In this document: positions 25,380 through 33,964 of the stretch, in pieces
How the letters are laid out: each line of letters starts with the position of its first letter
How positions within the stretch are numbered: the first letter of the stretch is position 1
Assembly: GCF_945980375.1 (NCBI RefSeq)
Contig: NZ_CAMFQO010000011.1
Location: forward strand, 1-45,522
From: an uncultured Eubacterium sp.
Lineage (GTDB): Bacteria > Bacillota > Clostridia > Oscillospirales > Acutalibacteraceae
DNA length: 45,522 bases
Reading direction: 5' to 3'
The notes under the pieces: model-generated
The model's database searches: none
Told to the model about the DNA's origin: nothing
The model's input: the letters and a program-made list of their open reading frames with translations, nothing else
Made by a program: the position numbers and the translations under genes

Positions 25380-26207
25380 ATGAAAAGAATAGTAACCGTT
25401 CAGGATATATCCTGCTTAGGCAAATGCTCAATAACGGTTGCATTGCCTATAATCTCTGCCATGGGTATTGAGGCAAGCGTTATACCGACATCAATTTTAT
25501 CCACCCACACTCTGTTTGACGGATATGTTCACAGAGATATGTGTGATATAATTGAACCGATAATTAATCATTGGAAAAGTCAAGACTTTACCTTTGATGC
25601 TATATACACAGGCTATCTCGGCTCAAAGGAGCAAATAAGCTTGGTTGAAAGGATGATTGAAAAATTCAGAACCGACAGCTGTTTTGTTCTTGTTGATCCT
25701 GCTATGGCTGATAACGGCACACTGTACCCGGGCTTTGACGATGAGCACACAGACAAGATGAGAGAGCTATGCTCAATGGCAGACATTATTGTGCCTAATC
25801 TGACAGAGGCCTGCCTGCTGACAGGAACGCAATACCAAGCAGATTACGATAACGAATACATAACCTACATACTGAACAAACTGATATGCCTTGGTGCAAA
25901 AAAGGCTATAATTACGGGTGTAATAAAAGACGGTAAATACGGAATAATAAGCTTCGACAGCGAGATAGACAGCATCGGCTTTTATGCTCACGAAAAAATT
26001 GACCAAACCTTTTACGGCACGGGAGATGTATTTTCGTCTGCCTGCGTAGGTGCACTTGTAAACGGCAATTCGCTTGAAAGATCCGTTGAAATAGCAGGTG
26101 AATTTGTGTTTGAAAGCATACAAAAAACAATGAGAGATAAAGACGCGAGGCTATACGGAGTAAACTTTGAAAAGGCACTCCCTCTGCTTGCAAGGTACAA
26201 CAAATAA
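25380..26207 (+). CDS. Pyridoxal/pyridoxamine kinase (PdxK/PdxY type)
   Basis: 275-residue ribokinase-fold vitamin B6 kinase making PLP or PMP in the salvage route. The start VQDISCLGKCSITVALPI and the LSTHT segment (about 40-44) are typical of this subgroup. TGYLGSKEQ, VDPAMADNG and the catalytic loop FYGTGDVFSSA (about 212-222) with its Asp are present. GAGGTGG lies 4-10 bases before the ATG. Many products in this window need PLP (GlyA, racemase-like, aminotransferase). Which B6 vitamer it prefers is not visible. Confidence 0.92.
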   Translation: MKRIVTVQDISCLGKCSITVALPIISAMGIEASVIPTSILSTHTLFDGYVHRDMCDIIEPIINHWKSQDFTFDAIYTGYLGSKEQISLVERMIEKFRTDSCFVLVDPAMADNGTLYPGFDDEHTDKMRELCSMADIIVPNLTEACLLTGTQYQADYDNEYITYILNKLICLGAKKAIITGVIKDGKYGIISFDSEIDSIGFYAHEKIDQTFYGTGDVFSSACVGALVNGNSLERSVEIAGEFVFESIQKTMRDKDARLYGVNFEKALPLLARYNK

Positions 26208-26240
26208 AAAACTTGGGCTAAATCAGTAAGCCCAAGTTTT
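26208..26240. terminator. Bidirectional terminator, pyridoxal kinase / beta-mannosidase
   Basis: AAAACTTGGGCT (26208-26219) pairs with AGCCCAAGTTTT (26229-26240), with A and T runs on both sides. It lies directly between the two convergent stop codons. Confidence 0.93.
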
Positions 26241-26245
26241 TTATT

Positions 26246-28768
26246 TTATAGCTTTTCGTCCTTTGGAACCTTGCCGTGATGAATTGCATTGCCGATATTT
26301 ACAGGAGAGAAATACAGCTTTGCACGCTTTGCAAAGGAATTTATTTTGCTTGTGTTAAACTCGATATCGGTTAAGCTGTAAACAACAATGCTTTGGGCAA
26401 CTGTCCTTGCATCAACAGAGCCGTCAAGCTTCATTGTGATAACCTTTTCCTCATTAGGAAGCAAATCAAAGAAATTATCTGAAAACGGAAGATGTGTAGC
26501 AGAGCATTCTGCCTTGACAAGCCTTGCAAACCTATCGGTCTTGATGTGAAGCTCTATGCTGTCCCCTTTTACAAAAATCTTTGTTGAAAGCCTTGCCTTT
26601 GGCAAATCAAGCTTCTTTTCCTTATCAAGCAGGCAGGTTTTCTTTGAAACCACCCTGCCGTCCTTTTTAAGAACTGCAACTATTCCGCTTGTCTTCTTTG
26701 CCGACATCCACTGAGGCGGGATGTCAAACGATGCTCTTACTTCAACGGTTAAATCCTGTGTAACGGTGTCGATAATCCCTTTTTCAAAATCAAACAGAGA
26801 ATATTCAAGCTCAACGTCTTGAGGCTCGATATAATCATTAAGAACAAAGAGCTTTATGTAATCCTTGGTATCCTCAAACGACACGGTCAAAGGTGCATTG
26901 AAATGTCTTGCACCGTACTGTAATGCCTTGTAGTTACCGTAATAATCTATACTCGACCAAGAGCATACGCCCCAACAATCATTAAACTGCCAATACATTG
27001 AGCCGTTGCATCTGCCCTTATTTCTTCTCCAATGCTCTGTTGCATCCCTAATGCACTCAAGCTGTGTTACCTGTGAGAGATAAACATAATCTCTGAAATG
27101 CTTTGGTAAATCAAATCGGGTAGCGATGTAATAAACCATCTTGTCATTACCGTTCATACACTTTTGATGTGACAGGAACACAGGACTGTTAAGAGAATAA
27201 TCGGACCTGTCGGCAAAAATACGAATACTGTTCATATCCGGGAGAGATTCAAAGCCAAACTCACTGCAAAAACGGGTCATCCTCTTTCTGTAATAATCCA
27301 TAGGCTTAAGGCCGTGCCATACACCCCAAAGATGAGTGTCGCCGATATTGTCTGCATAAACTCCTACGTTATGGCTCTTACCGATTGGCGAGCCGGGCGT
27401 GTACGGAGTTTGAGAGTCATATTTTCTGATTTCAGGCTCAAGTATATTCCAGAAAAACTTCTCTGTCCAGGTGATATACTTTGGCATATTAATCCATGCC
27501 ATATGCATATCCTCAATTTCGTTATTTCCGCACCACAATGCAAGCGACGGATGCGAGGATATGCGCTTTACATTATACTCTACCTCTTGCTTAACATTGG
27601 CAAGAAATTCCTCATCAAAAAACGGATATGCCTGACAGGCAAACATAAAGTCCTGCCAAATAAGTATACCTCTTTTGTCACACTCATCATACAGCGCATC
27701 GCTGCCGTAATATCCCCCGCCCCAATTACGAAGAACGTTCATATTTGAAAATTGGAACGCGTCAAGAAGATAATCAAGCTCCTTTTTACCGAAGCGGGTA
27801 ATAAGGCTGTCCGGTGGGATATAGTTTGCACCCTTTGCAAAAATAGGAACATCATTAAGCACAAGCTGAAAATTTTGACCGTACTCATCGCGTTCTCTGT
27901 TAAGAACAAGCTTGCGAATACCGAGCTTCCTGCTTTTTTCATCAATCACTTTTCCGTTATGTGTAAGGGTTGCGGTGACGGTATAAAGAGGTTGTTCCTT
28001 TTTGTCGGACAAATCATAGGTCCACCAAAGCTCAGGGCTATCAATTTCAAAGCGAGCGGATGTACCGTCAACTGCCTTTATTACATCTCCATTTGGAGCA
28101 TAAAGAGTAATGCTGCAAGCACAATCATCAAATGATGTTACGGATACATTTGCATCAATAACGGCATCTGTGATATTGCAGGCTTGAGATGCGGTAAATT
28201 CGTCAATCCTGCCCTCGTTTACAATTTCAATAAATATATCCTGCGTGATACCGCTCAACGGCAAAATCGGTCCCCAATCCCAACCAAAATGGCACTGCGG
28301 CTTACGGATATGTACAATACCGTTTTGGCCGTTTGAATTTGGAGGAGTCATACATTTTTTGTACTTATCCTTAACCCAATTTACAGGAGAATGGAAATAA
28401 ATGCTTATTTCATTCTCTCCAACGTTAAGCATAGGCTTAATGTCATACTCATGCTTAATAAAGCAATTTTGGGCAGAGAAAGCCAAATCACCGTTTATGC
28501 TGACATCACAAACAGTATCAAGCATATCGGCAACAAGAATAATCTTTTTTGCCTCAAGCTCCTCCTTTGTTATTTCAAAGGTACGCTTATATTCAAAATC
28601 TGTTTTGCCTACCCACTGAACATCATTTTCGTTAACCTTCAAAAACGGATCCTCAATAACGCCGTTATTCATCAAATCAAGAAAATTACATCCCGGAACA
28701 GATGCGTCAAGCCACTCTTTTTTATCTGCCTGTCTAAACAGCCAAGCACCGTTCAAAGTTTTTTTCAT
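26246..28768 (-). CDS. GH2 beta-mannosidase
   Basis: 840 residues with the order of exo-beta-mannosidases: sugar-binding beta domain (about 1-185), immunoglobulin-like domain, TIM barrel from about 300, then C-terminal beta domains. The mannosidase marker HFGWDWGP is at 160-167. The acid/base is E417 in WCGNNEIED and the nucleophile E503 in FCSEFGFESLP. It removes beta-mannose from the ends of mannan or N-glycan oligosaccharides. There is no signal peptide, so it is cytoplasmic and needs imported substrate. AAAGGGA precedes the ATG, and it is a single-gene transcript with a consensus promoter. Confidence 0.95.
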   Translation of the reverse strand: MKKTLNGAWLFRQADKKEWLDASVPGCNFLDLMNNGVIEDPFLKVNENDVQWVGKTDFEYKRTFEITKEELEAKKIILVADMLDTVCDVSINGDLAFSAQNCFIKHEYDIKPMLNVGENEISIYFHSPVNWVKDKYKKCMTPPNSNGQNGIVHIRKPQCHFGWDWGPILPLSGITQDIFIEIVNEGRIDEFTASQACNITDAVIDANVSVTSFDDCACSITLYAPNGDVIKAVDGTSARFEIDSPELWWTYDLSDKKEQPLYTVTATLTHNGKVIDEKSRKLGIRKLVLNRERDEYGQNFQLVLNDVPIFAKGANYIPPDSLITRFGKKELDYLLDAFQFSNMNVLRNWGGGYYGSDALYDECDKRGILIWQDFMFACQAYPFFDEEFLANVKQEVEYNVKRISSHPSLALWCGNNEIEDMHMAWINMPKYITWTEKFFWNILEPEIRKYDSQTPYTPGSPIGKSHNVGVYADNIGDTHLWGVWHGLKPMDYYRKRMTRFCSEFGFESLPDMNSIRIFADRSDYSLNSPVFLSHQKCMNGNDKMVYYIATRFDLPKHFRDYVYLSQVTQLECIRDATEHWRRNKGRCNGSMYWQFNDCWGVCSWSSIDYYGNYKALQYGARHFNAPLTVSFEDTKDYIKLFVLNDYIEPQDVELEYSLFDFEKGIIDTVTQDLTVEVRASFDIPPQWMSAKKTSGIVAVLKKDGRVVSKKTCLLDKEKKLDLPKARLSTKIFVKGDSIELHIKTDRFARLVKAECSATHLPFSDNFFDLLPNEEKVITMKLDGSVDARTVAQSIVVYSLTDIEFNTSKINSFAKRAKLYFSPVNIGNAIHHGKVPKDEKL

Positions 28769-28803
28769 AATAGCTATCCCTTTACAGAAAATATATTATA
28801 ACA

Positions 28804-28832
28804 ATTATATAATACACAAAAGTCTTTGTCAA
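28804..28832 (-). promoter_or_regulatory. Consensus sigma-A promoter of the beta-mannosidase gene
   Basis: On the minus strand, TTGACA (28827-28832), 17-bp spacer, TATAAT (28804-28809): a perfect consensus pair, back-to-back with the exporter promoter. Confidence 0.88.
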
Positions 28833-28846
28833 TCAACACAAATGTA

Positions 28847-28875
28847 TTGACAAAACGGGGTTTATATTCAATAAT
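28847..28875 (+). promoter_or_regulatory. Promoter of the split ThrE exporter operon
   Basis: TTGACA (28847-28852), 17-bp spacer, AATAAT (28870-28875), 22 bases before the start codon. Its -35 is 14 bases from the divergent -35 of the mannosidase promoter, within an inverted repeat. Confidence 0.75.
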
Positions 28876-28897
28876 AAAAGCAAGAGAGGTAAATGAT

Positions 28898-29665
28898 ATG
28901 AACAAAGAACAAACAGACCTTTTTCTTGAAGATATATTGGAATTCGGCAAGCAATATGTTGCAACGGGTGCACAGGTAAAGCGTGTTGAAGACTCTATGA
29001 TCAACCTTTGCAAAATCTACGGCTTTGAGGATGCGGAAATATATGCAATCACCACCCTAATTATTGCTACAATAAAAAACAAGGATGGAGAGCATTTTAC
29101 CCAAAGCGTCAGAGTTACAAAAAGCGGAACAGACCTTGGCAGACTTGAGGAAATCAACGAGGTATACAAATACATCTGCTCTGCAAAGCCCGACCTTGAG
29201 GAGCTTGACAAAATAATAAAGCATCCAAAAAAAACAAAGCCAAAGCCGTTTTTTAAGCTAATAGGATATATGCTTGCGGCAGGAAGCTTCGCCATATTCT
29301 TCGGCGGAAATCTGCGTGACGGACTTGCCGCGGCTGTTGTGGGTATATTTATTTACCTTATGGATTACCACTTCAGGCTAAAAAAGATTAACAACATTGT
29401 TTACACATTAACGGCAAGCTTTTTTGCGGGTGCGCTTGCAATAATATCCACCTACTTTGGATTGGGAGAAAGCATAGACAAGATAATGATAGGTGACATT
29501 ATGCTGTTTATTCCCGGACTTTTGTTGGTTAATTCCGTACAGGAAATGTTCAACAAGGACATTGTTGCAGGTCTTTACAAACTAATTGAGGCATTGTTTA
29601 CGGCTACTGCCATTGCCGGAGGATATGCGCTCTCAATGATTTTGTTGGGAGGTATGCTGAAATGA
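28898..29665 (+). CDS. Threonine/serine exporter-like protein, N-terminal unit
   Basis: 255 residues. A soluble N-terminal part (1-115) with LEFGKQYVATGAQVKRVEDSM is typical of the DUF1212/ThrE family. About five membrane helices follow, including GYMLAAGSFAIFFGGNLRDGLAAAVVG and PGLLLVNSVQEMF. In one-protein ThrE the second hydrophobic domain is fused; here it is the next gene, overlapping by 4 bases. ATG 28898 has AGAGG 8 bases upstream; the open frame extends upstream but lacks a ribosome site. Exports small amino acids by homology; the substrate is not proven. Confidence 0.88.
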   Translation: MNKEQTDLFLEDILEFGKQYVATGAQVKRVEDSMINLCKIYGFEDAEIYAITTLIIATIKNKDGEHFTQSVRVTKSGTDLGRLEEINEVYKYICSAKPDLEELDKIIKHPKKTKPKPFFKLIGYMLAAGSFAIFFGGNLRDGLAAAVVGIFIYLMDYHFRLKKINNIVYTLTASFFAGALAIISTYFGLGESIDKIMIGDIMLFIPGLLLVNSVQEMFNKDIVAGLYKLIEALFTATAIAGGYALSMILLGGMLK

Positions 29666-30108
29666 ACGAATACATCATTCAGATTATCACTGCAACCATA
29701 GGTGCTTTGGGATTTGCAATTTACTTTAGGGCGAGCGAAAAGAATGTGCTCGCCGCAACAATCGGCGGAGGTCTTGGCTGGGCGGTTTTTCTTATAATAA
29801 ACCACCTAACCTCAAGCCTGTTTTTTGCAAATTTCGCTGCGGCCTTGTTTGTTTATCTTTACAGTCAGGCAATGTCTGCAATACTAAAGGCTCCGTCAAA
29901 TGTATATCTTGTGCCCGGTACAATTCCGTTAATTCCCGGAGGAGCTTTATACTACACAATGAAAAGCTTAATTGACGGTAACGAGGCAATGTTTAAGGAA
30001 AAGCTTATTGCAACCGCAACGGTAACGGTTGGTCTTGCAACAGGAATTATTGTGGGTACTGTTTTGATAACATATATCAAAGAGGTTATACTAAAAAAGA
30101 ATAAATGA
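29662..30108 (+). CDS. Threonine/serine exporter-like protein, C-terminal unit
   Basis: 148 residues with about four to five membrane helices, matching the ThrE_2-type half. A conserved motif VYLVPGTIPLIPGGALYYTM lies at about 79-98. It is translated with an ATGA overlap from the previous gene, so the two halves probably form one transporter. Confidence 0.88.
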   Translation: MNEYIIQIITATIGALGFAIYFRASEKNVLAATIGGGLGWAVFLIINHLTSSLFFANFAAALFVYLYSQAMSAILKAPSNVYLVPGTIPLIPGGALYYTMKSLIDGNEAMFKEKLIATATVTVGLATGIIVGTVLITYIKEVILKKNK

Positions 30109-30114
30109 GCATAG

Positions 30115-30146
30115 AGATGCAAGAATACAAATATATTCTTGCATCT
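30115..30146 (+). terminator. Terminator after the split exporter genes
   Basis: AGATGCAAGAATA (30115-30127) pairs with TATTCTTGCATCT (30134-30146), a 13-bp stem, followed by TTTTA. Confidence 0.85.
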
Positions 30147-30152
30147 TTTATG

Positions 30153-30181
30153 TTGAAAAAAGAGAAAAACAATTATATAAT
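30153..30181 (+). promoter_or_regulatory. Promoter of the phosphofructokinase gene
   Basis: TTGAAA (30153-30158), 17-bp spacer, TATAAT (30176-30181), 32 bases before the start codon and just after the preceding terminator. Confidence 0.75.
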
Positions 30182-30213
30182 ATATACCGTAAAAAATCAG
30201 GAGATACGAATTA

Positions 30214-31458
30214 ATGCAAAAAAATATAATTATCGGTCAATCCGGAGGGCCTACCGCAGTTATCAATTCCTCACTTGCAGGTGCAATTACAAGAGCATTT
30301 GAATATGATAAAATCGGCACCATATATGGAATGGTGAACGGCATTGACGGCTTTATGAATGAAAAACTGCTTAACCTGACCTCCATATTTAAGGATATGC
30401 CTTATGTACTGAACAGACTGAAGCACACACCTGCAATGTTCCTTGGCTCTTGCAGATACAAGCTATCGGGCAGTGATGAGGAAATGAAAAAAATCTTTAG
30501 CCTGCTTAAAAAACACAACATAGGATATTTTCTTTATATCGGCGGCAACGACTCTATGGACACCGTTATGCAATTAAGCGATTATGCAAAGAAAATAAAC
30601 AGTGATATAAAATTTGTCGGCATACCGAAAACCATAGACAATGACCTTGTAGGCATTGACCACTCACCCGGATACGGCAGTGCGGCAAAGTACATCGCAA
30701 GCTGTGTAAGAGAGGTTGCGTACGACACAACAATATACAACATCAAAAGTATTCATATCATAGAAGCAATGGGCAGAGATTCGGGCTGGATAGCAGGCGC
30801 TGCCGCTCTCGCTCGCGAGGGTACTGCTTTGGCACCTCATCTGATTTATTTGCCGGAGGTTGAATTTTCGGTAGAGCAATTTCTTGAAGATGTTAAGGCA
30901 GGCCTTGAAAAATATAATTCCCTGATTATTGTGGTAAGTGAAGGTATACGCGACAGCAGCGGCGAATACATCAGCGCCGAAGGCACAACGACAGACAGGT
31001 TTGGTCACAAAAGCCTTAGCGGTGTGGGTGCATACCTAAAAAGTGTTATCGAGGGTGAAATAGGTTGTAAGGTAAGAGCCTTGGAGCCCGGAGTTTTGCA
31101 AAGAAGTGCCGGACATATCGCATCGCTTACCGACATTAACGAAGCATTTAATCTTGGAATGGTTGCAGTAGATGCGGCTGTAAGCGGAGAAACGGGTGTG
31201 TTTTCCACCATAAAGAGAACCTGCAATTCTCCATACTGTGTTGAATACTCAACTGATGATGTTCACACGATTGCCAACAGCGTTAAATCTGTTCCGAGAG
31301 AATGGATAAATGCCGAGGGCAATTATGTTACCGAGGAATTTTTGGAATACGTTAGGCCTCTTGTTGTGGGTATTCCGCAGGTACCGTATCGCAACGGTCT
31401 GCCGGACTACATTGATGTAAGGCACCTGAACAATAACACTCAAAAATACACGGAATAA
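30214..31458 (+). CDS. Diphosphate-dependent 6-phosphofructokinase
   Basis: 414-residue PfkA-superfamily enzyme interconverting fructose 6-phosphate and fructose 1,6-bisphosphate. IGQSGGPTAVINSS (7-20) holds the phosphoryl-donor loop. GGNDS (110-114) has Asp where ATP enzymes have Gly, and PKTIDND (138-144) has Lys where ATP enzymes have Gly; these two changes mark PPi-type PFK. MGRDSGWIAG (about 185-194) is also typical. The expected donor is therefore PPi and the reaction reversible. AGGAG lies 10 bases before the ATG. It is transcribed alone and ends in a hairpin at 31463-31489, where repeat copy B begins. Confidence 0.92.
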   Translation: MQKNIIIGQSGGPTAVINSSLAGAITRAFEYDKIGTIYGMVNGIDGFMNEKLLNLTSIFKDMPYVLNRLKHTPAMFLGSCRYKLSGSDEEMKKIFSLLKKHNIGYFLYIGGNDSMDTVMQLSDYAKKINSDIKFVGIPKTIDNDLVGIDHSPGYGSAAKYIASCVREVAYDTTIYNIKSIHIIEAMGRDSGWIAGAAALAREGTALAPHLIYLPEVEFSVEQFLEDVKAGLEKYNSLIIVVSEGIRDSSGEYISAEGTTTDRFGHKSLSGVGAYLKSVIEGEIGCKVRALEPGVLQRSAGHIASLTDINEAFNLGMVAVDAAVSGETGVFSTIKRTCNSPYCVEYSTDDVHTIANSVKSVPREWINAEGNYVTEEFLEYVRPLVVGIPQVPYRNGLPDYIDVRHLNNNTQKYTE

Positions 31459-31462
31459 AAAA

Positions 31463-31489
31463 ACAGATTGAACTCGATGTTCAATCTGT
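31463..31489 (+). terminator. Terminator stem of the PFK gene, T-tract displaced
   Basis: ACAGATTGAAC (31463-31473) pairs with GTTCAATCTGT (31479-31489), loop TCGAT, five bases after the stop codon. The next base belongs to repeat copy B, so the usual T run is absent, as at feoAB. Confidence 0.75.
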
Positions 31490-31762
31490 CAGCGTGTCGA
31501 AAAAGTCAAATTATAAATTTCGACACGCTGGTAGACTGTTGAGAAATGGTGCTGAATTTCGCATTTTGTGAGGGAAGATGTACGAGGGTACCTCGACCGA
31601 GCAAAAGGCGAAAAACGCCAAAAGCGGCTTAGATTCGATGTCTAAGCCGCTTTTACAATCCCTCCGAGTGCGATAAATCGCACCCACCTCCCTTTACACA
31701 ATGGAGGCTCAAATCGGTTTATTTAATTTATATGGCGTGTTTCAGCCCACTTTATCGACAGT
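31490..31762. repeat. MITE-like structured repeat, copy B (inverted)
   Basis: Reverse complement of the block at 2451-2723, also 273 bp with no gaps. Outside one hairpin I count only three differences. Terminal repeats are at 31533-31556 and 31741-31762, the outer two bases of the latter being lost. The variable hairpin (31668-31683) is GTGCGA-TAAA-TCGCAC here, against CAACGC-GTAT-GCGTTG in copy A. The 14-bp central stem and the outer CAGCGTGTCGAAA stem-loop (31490-31502 with 31518-31530) are unchanged. No coding capacity. Confidence 0.82.
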
Positions 31763-31800
31763 ATAAATCACAGAGCAGTAAAAACTGCTCTGTGATTTAT
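31763..31800 (-). terminator. 17-bp stem-loop ending the parvulin operon
   Basis: A perfect 17-bp stem (31763-31779 with 31784-31800, core CACAGAGCAGT, loop AAAA) starts directly after the coiled-coil gene's stop codon. On the minus strand only a few bases of T/A follow before repeat copy B. Confidence 0.75.
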
Positions 31801-32037
31801 TTATTTGTTTTCAGTTGCTTTTAGATTATTCACAATGGATTCAATATCACCCTTTAGAGCCTGGAGAACATCAATATTTTTTTCAAGCTCCCTATTAGAT
31901 TCCCTGAGTTGAGCTTCCAAATTGGAATTCAAAATAGTAAGTCGCTGACATTCGTATTCAGCCTCGCTCAACGCCGCCTTTAATCGTGCGTTTTCCTTTT
32001 TCAACTGTTCAATCTCTTTTTTGGAGTTCAACTGCAT
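31801..32037 (-). CDS. Small coiled-coil protein, 78 aa
   Basis: Almost the whole product is a predicted coiled coil, with heptad-like Leu/Ile and Lys/Glu spacing (KKEIEQLKKENARLKAALSEA, then LEAQLRESNRELEKN). No membrane segment or known domain. AAAGGA precedes ATG 32037, and it follows the parvulin gene by 24 bases, so it is the last gene of that operon. It could be a structural or adaptor protein; function unknown. Confidence 0.75.
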   Translation of the reverse strand: MQLNSKKEIEQLKKENARLKAALSEAEYECQRLTILNSNLEAQLRESNRELEKNIDVLQALKGDIESIVNNLKATENK

Positions 32038-32061
32038 AATTAAATCCTTTGTGTAAGCCGA

Positions 32062-33882
32062 TTAAGCATCAATATCCGTATCAATCTCGAAATAGCGAGA
32101 GCCAAGCCAATGCTTTTTGATTGTCGTCTTTTCAACAGCATCGTTCTTTACTTTTTCGCTGTCATCTGTTGCAAGAGCATTTTGAGCTGTATACTGCCAT
32201 ACAGACTTATCGCCGTAGCTTTCAAAGTACATTACATGGTAACCGTACTCTGTTTTTACGATACCGACATCGCCCGGCTTACGCGATGAATCAAAAATCC
32301 ACGCATTAAAGGTGCTTACCATCTTATTAGGTATAACATCCTCATACAATCCGCCTTCGTCGGCATTGCTGTCTGATGAATTAGCCTTTGCAAGCTTGCC
32401 GAATGCTTCGGCAGTCTTGTCACCCTTCTTGTATTCCTTAAGAATACTCTCTGCCTTCTTCTTTGCCGCTGCCCATTCCTCAGCAGAGCAATCCTTAGCT
32501 GACTTTGAGGATGATTCATCGCTTGAATTTGATGATTCCGGTGCGATAAGAATATGACGAACATTAACTGTCTTTGTATTTGAAAGATATACAGGCTTGA
32601 TAACATAAACTACTGTTGTAGAATCCTGCTTAATGTCGCCTGCCTTACGATCCTTTGAGTAAAGCCAATCAAGACCCGGATATACATGCTCGTGATCGCT
32701 ATGGTCTTTGTCCTCTTCGTTTTCCTTGTCCTTTTCATCAGATGTTGAGATAGCAACAGGAAGGCTTTCCATTGTTGAGCGAGTCATATCCTTATATGTT
32801 GTTTCGACAGGGTTCTTATTTGCTTTTTTATCGAAATCGTCCTCTGAATACTTTGATGCAAGCTCGGCAAAGTTTGAGCCGTCAGCCTTTAATGCCTTCT
32901 TAAACTTGATAGCCTCATCCTCGCTGTCGCACTCAAACATCTTGATGTCAACAGACTGAAGAGATGAAAGGTGTTCCTTCTTATAAGCATTAAGTTCTTC
33001 ATCTGTATATTCCTTGTTAGCAAGCTCTTCGCTGTTTGCCTGTGAATAATTCTCTGCGATATAAGCGATTGTTGCCTCTCGCTTGAACACTTCCTTGGTT
33101 ACACCGTGGCCCATAGCTGCCTCGATATAGCCTGATACTGTATAACCGTACTTATGAGCAGTTTCTTTATAATCATTAAGAGCATCCTTAAGCTCCTTCT
33201 TTTGCTCGTCGGTAATCTCAGGCTCCTTACCATCGTTTGCCTTAACAGCAAGATAGTAATACATATATGTTTCCTTAATAGTGTCCTCAACCTCTGACTG
33301 AATGTACTCAAGCCAGGTTGTTGTTTTACCGTCCTCTGTTCTTGTTTGCTCTGAAAGCTTCTTGTCAAAATCAACATCAAGATTTGCTTCCTCAAGGTCA
33401 ATGCCGTACTGCTGGTACTGGCTTACGGTAGACTGCAGATTGTTATAGTACATAGCAAAATAGTAATTGTATGTATTAACCTTAATGCTGTGCTTCTCGC
33501 CGTCTGCATCGGTGAGAGTATATGCCGTAAGCACCTTTTGTGGCCAACCGAGAGTTGATGCCATGCCCTTGCGAACAAAGCCTGTTGCAACATATGTAAA
33601 CAGCAATGCGATAACAAGAATTACTGCAACAGCAGCTGTTATAATCTTCTTTGTTTTCGGTGCCATAGGAATTTTTACGGTATCCTCTGTAATAATGATG
33701 CTGTCGCGTTCCTTAATAAGCTGCTCTCTCTTTGCACGCATCTTATTCTTTTTCTTTTGGTCAGGCTCATTAAGAATATCCTTTCTTAATGACTCAATCT
33801 GCTCTGCAAGAGCATCCTTTCTGTCATAAGCCTTATCATACTTTGCCTCTAATTTAGCAAGCTTTTCATTATTTTCTGCCAT
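32062..33882 (-). CDS. Membrane-anchored parvulin-type peptidyl-prolyl isomerase
   Basis: 606 residues. A charged cytoplasmic coiled coil (1-70) comes first, then one membrane helix (about 78-100), a SurA/PrsA-like chaperone region, and a rotamase (PpiC) domain at about 440-560. The rotamase domain begins TVNVRHILIAPE and includes EGGLYEDVIPNKMVSTFNAWIF and YGYHVMYFES. It should fold secreted proteins outside the membrane, like PrsA, but it is held by a signal anchor and not by a lipobox. The rotamase is partly interrupted by a Ser/Asp-rich insert after APESSN. Second gene of a tandem parvulin pair. Confidence 0.9.
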   Translation of the reverse strand: MAENNEKLAKLEAKYDKAYDRKDALAEQIESLRKDILNEPDQKKKNKMRAKREQLIKERDSIIITEDTVKIPMAPKTKKIITAAVAVILVIALLFTYVATGFVRKGMASTLGWPQKVLTAYTLTDADGEKHSIKVNTYNYYFAMYYNNLQSTVSQYQQYGIDLEEANLDVDFDKKLSEQTRTEDGKTTTWLEYIQSEVEDTIKETYMYYYLAVKANDGKEPEITDEQKKELKDALNDYKETAHKYGYTVSGYIEAAMGHGVTKEVFKREATIAYIAENYSQANSEELANKEYTDEELNAYKKEHLSSLQSVDIKMFECDSEDEAIKFKKALKADGSNFAELASKYSEDDFDKKANKNPVETTYKDMTRSTMESLPVAISTSDEKDKENEEDKDHSDHEHVYPGLDWLYSKDRKAGDIKQDSTTVVYVIKPVYLSNTKTVNVRHILIAPESSNSSDESSSKSAKDCSAEEWAAAKKKAESILKEYKKGDKTAEAFGKLAKANSSDSNADEGGLYEDVIPNKMVSTFNAWIFDSSRKPGDVGIVKTEYGYHVMYFESYGDKSVWQYTAQNALATDDSEKVKNDAVEKTTIKKHWLGSRYFEIDTDIDA

Positions 33883-33964
33883 CTGTTTTCATCCTTTTTT
33901 GATTTTTATCAATAGTATTCTACACTATCAAAGCTTATTTTACAAGTATCATTTTTGTGCAAGC

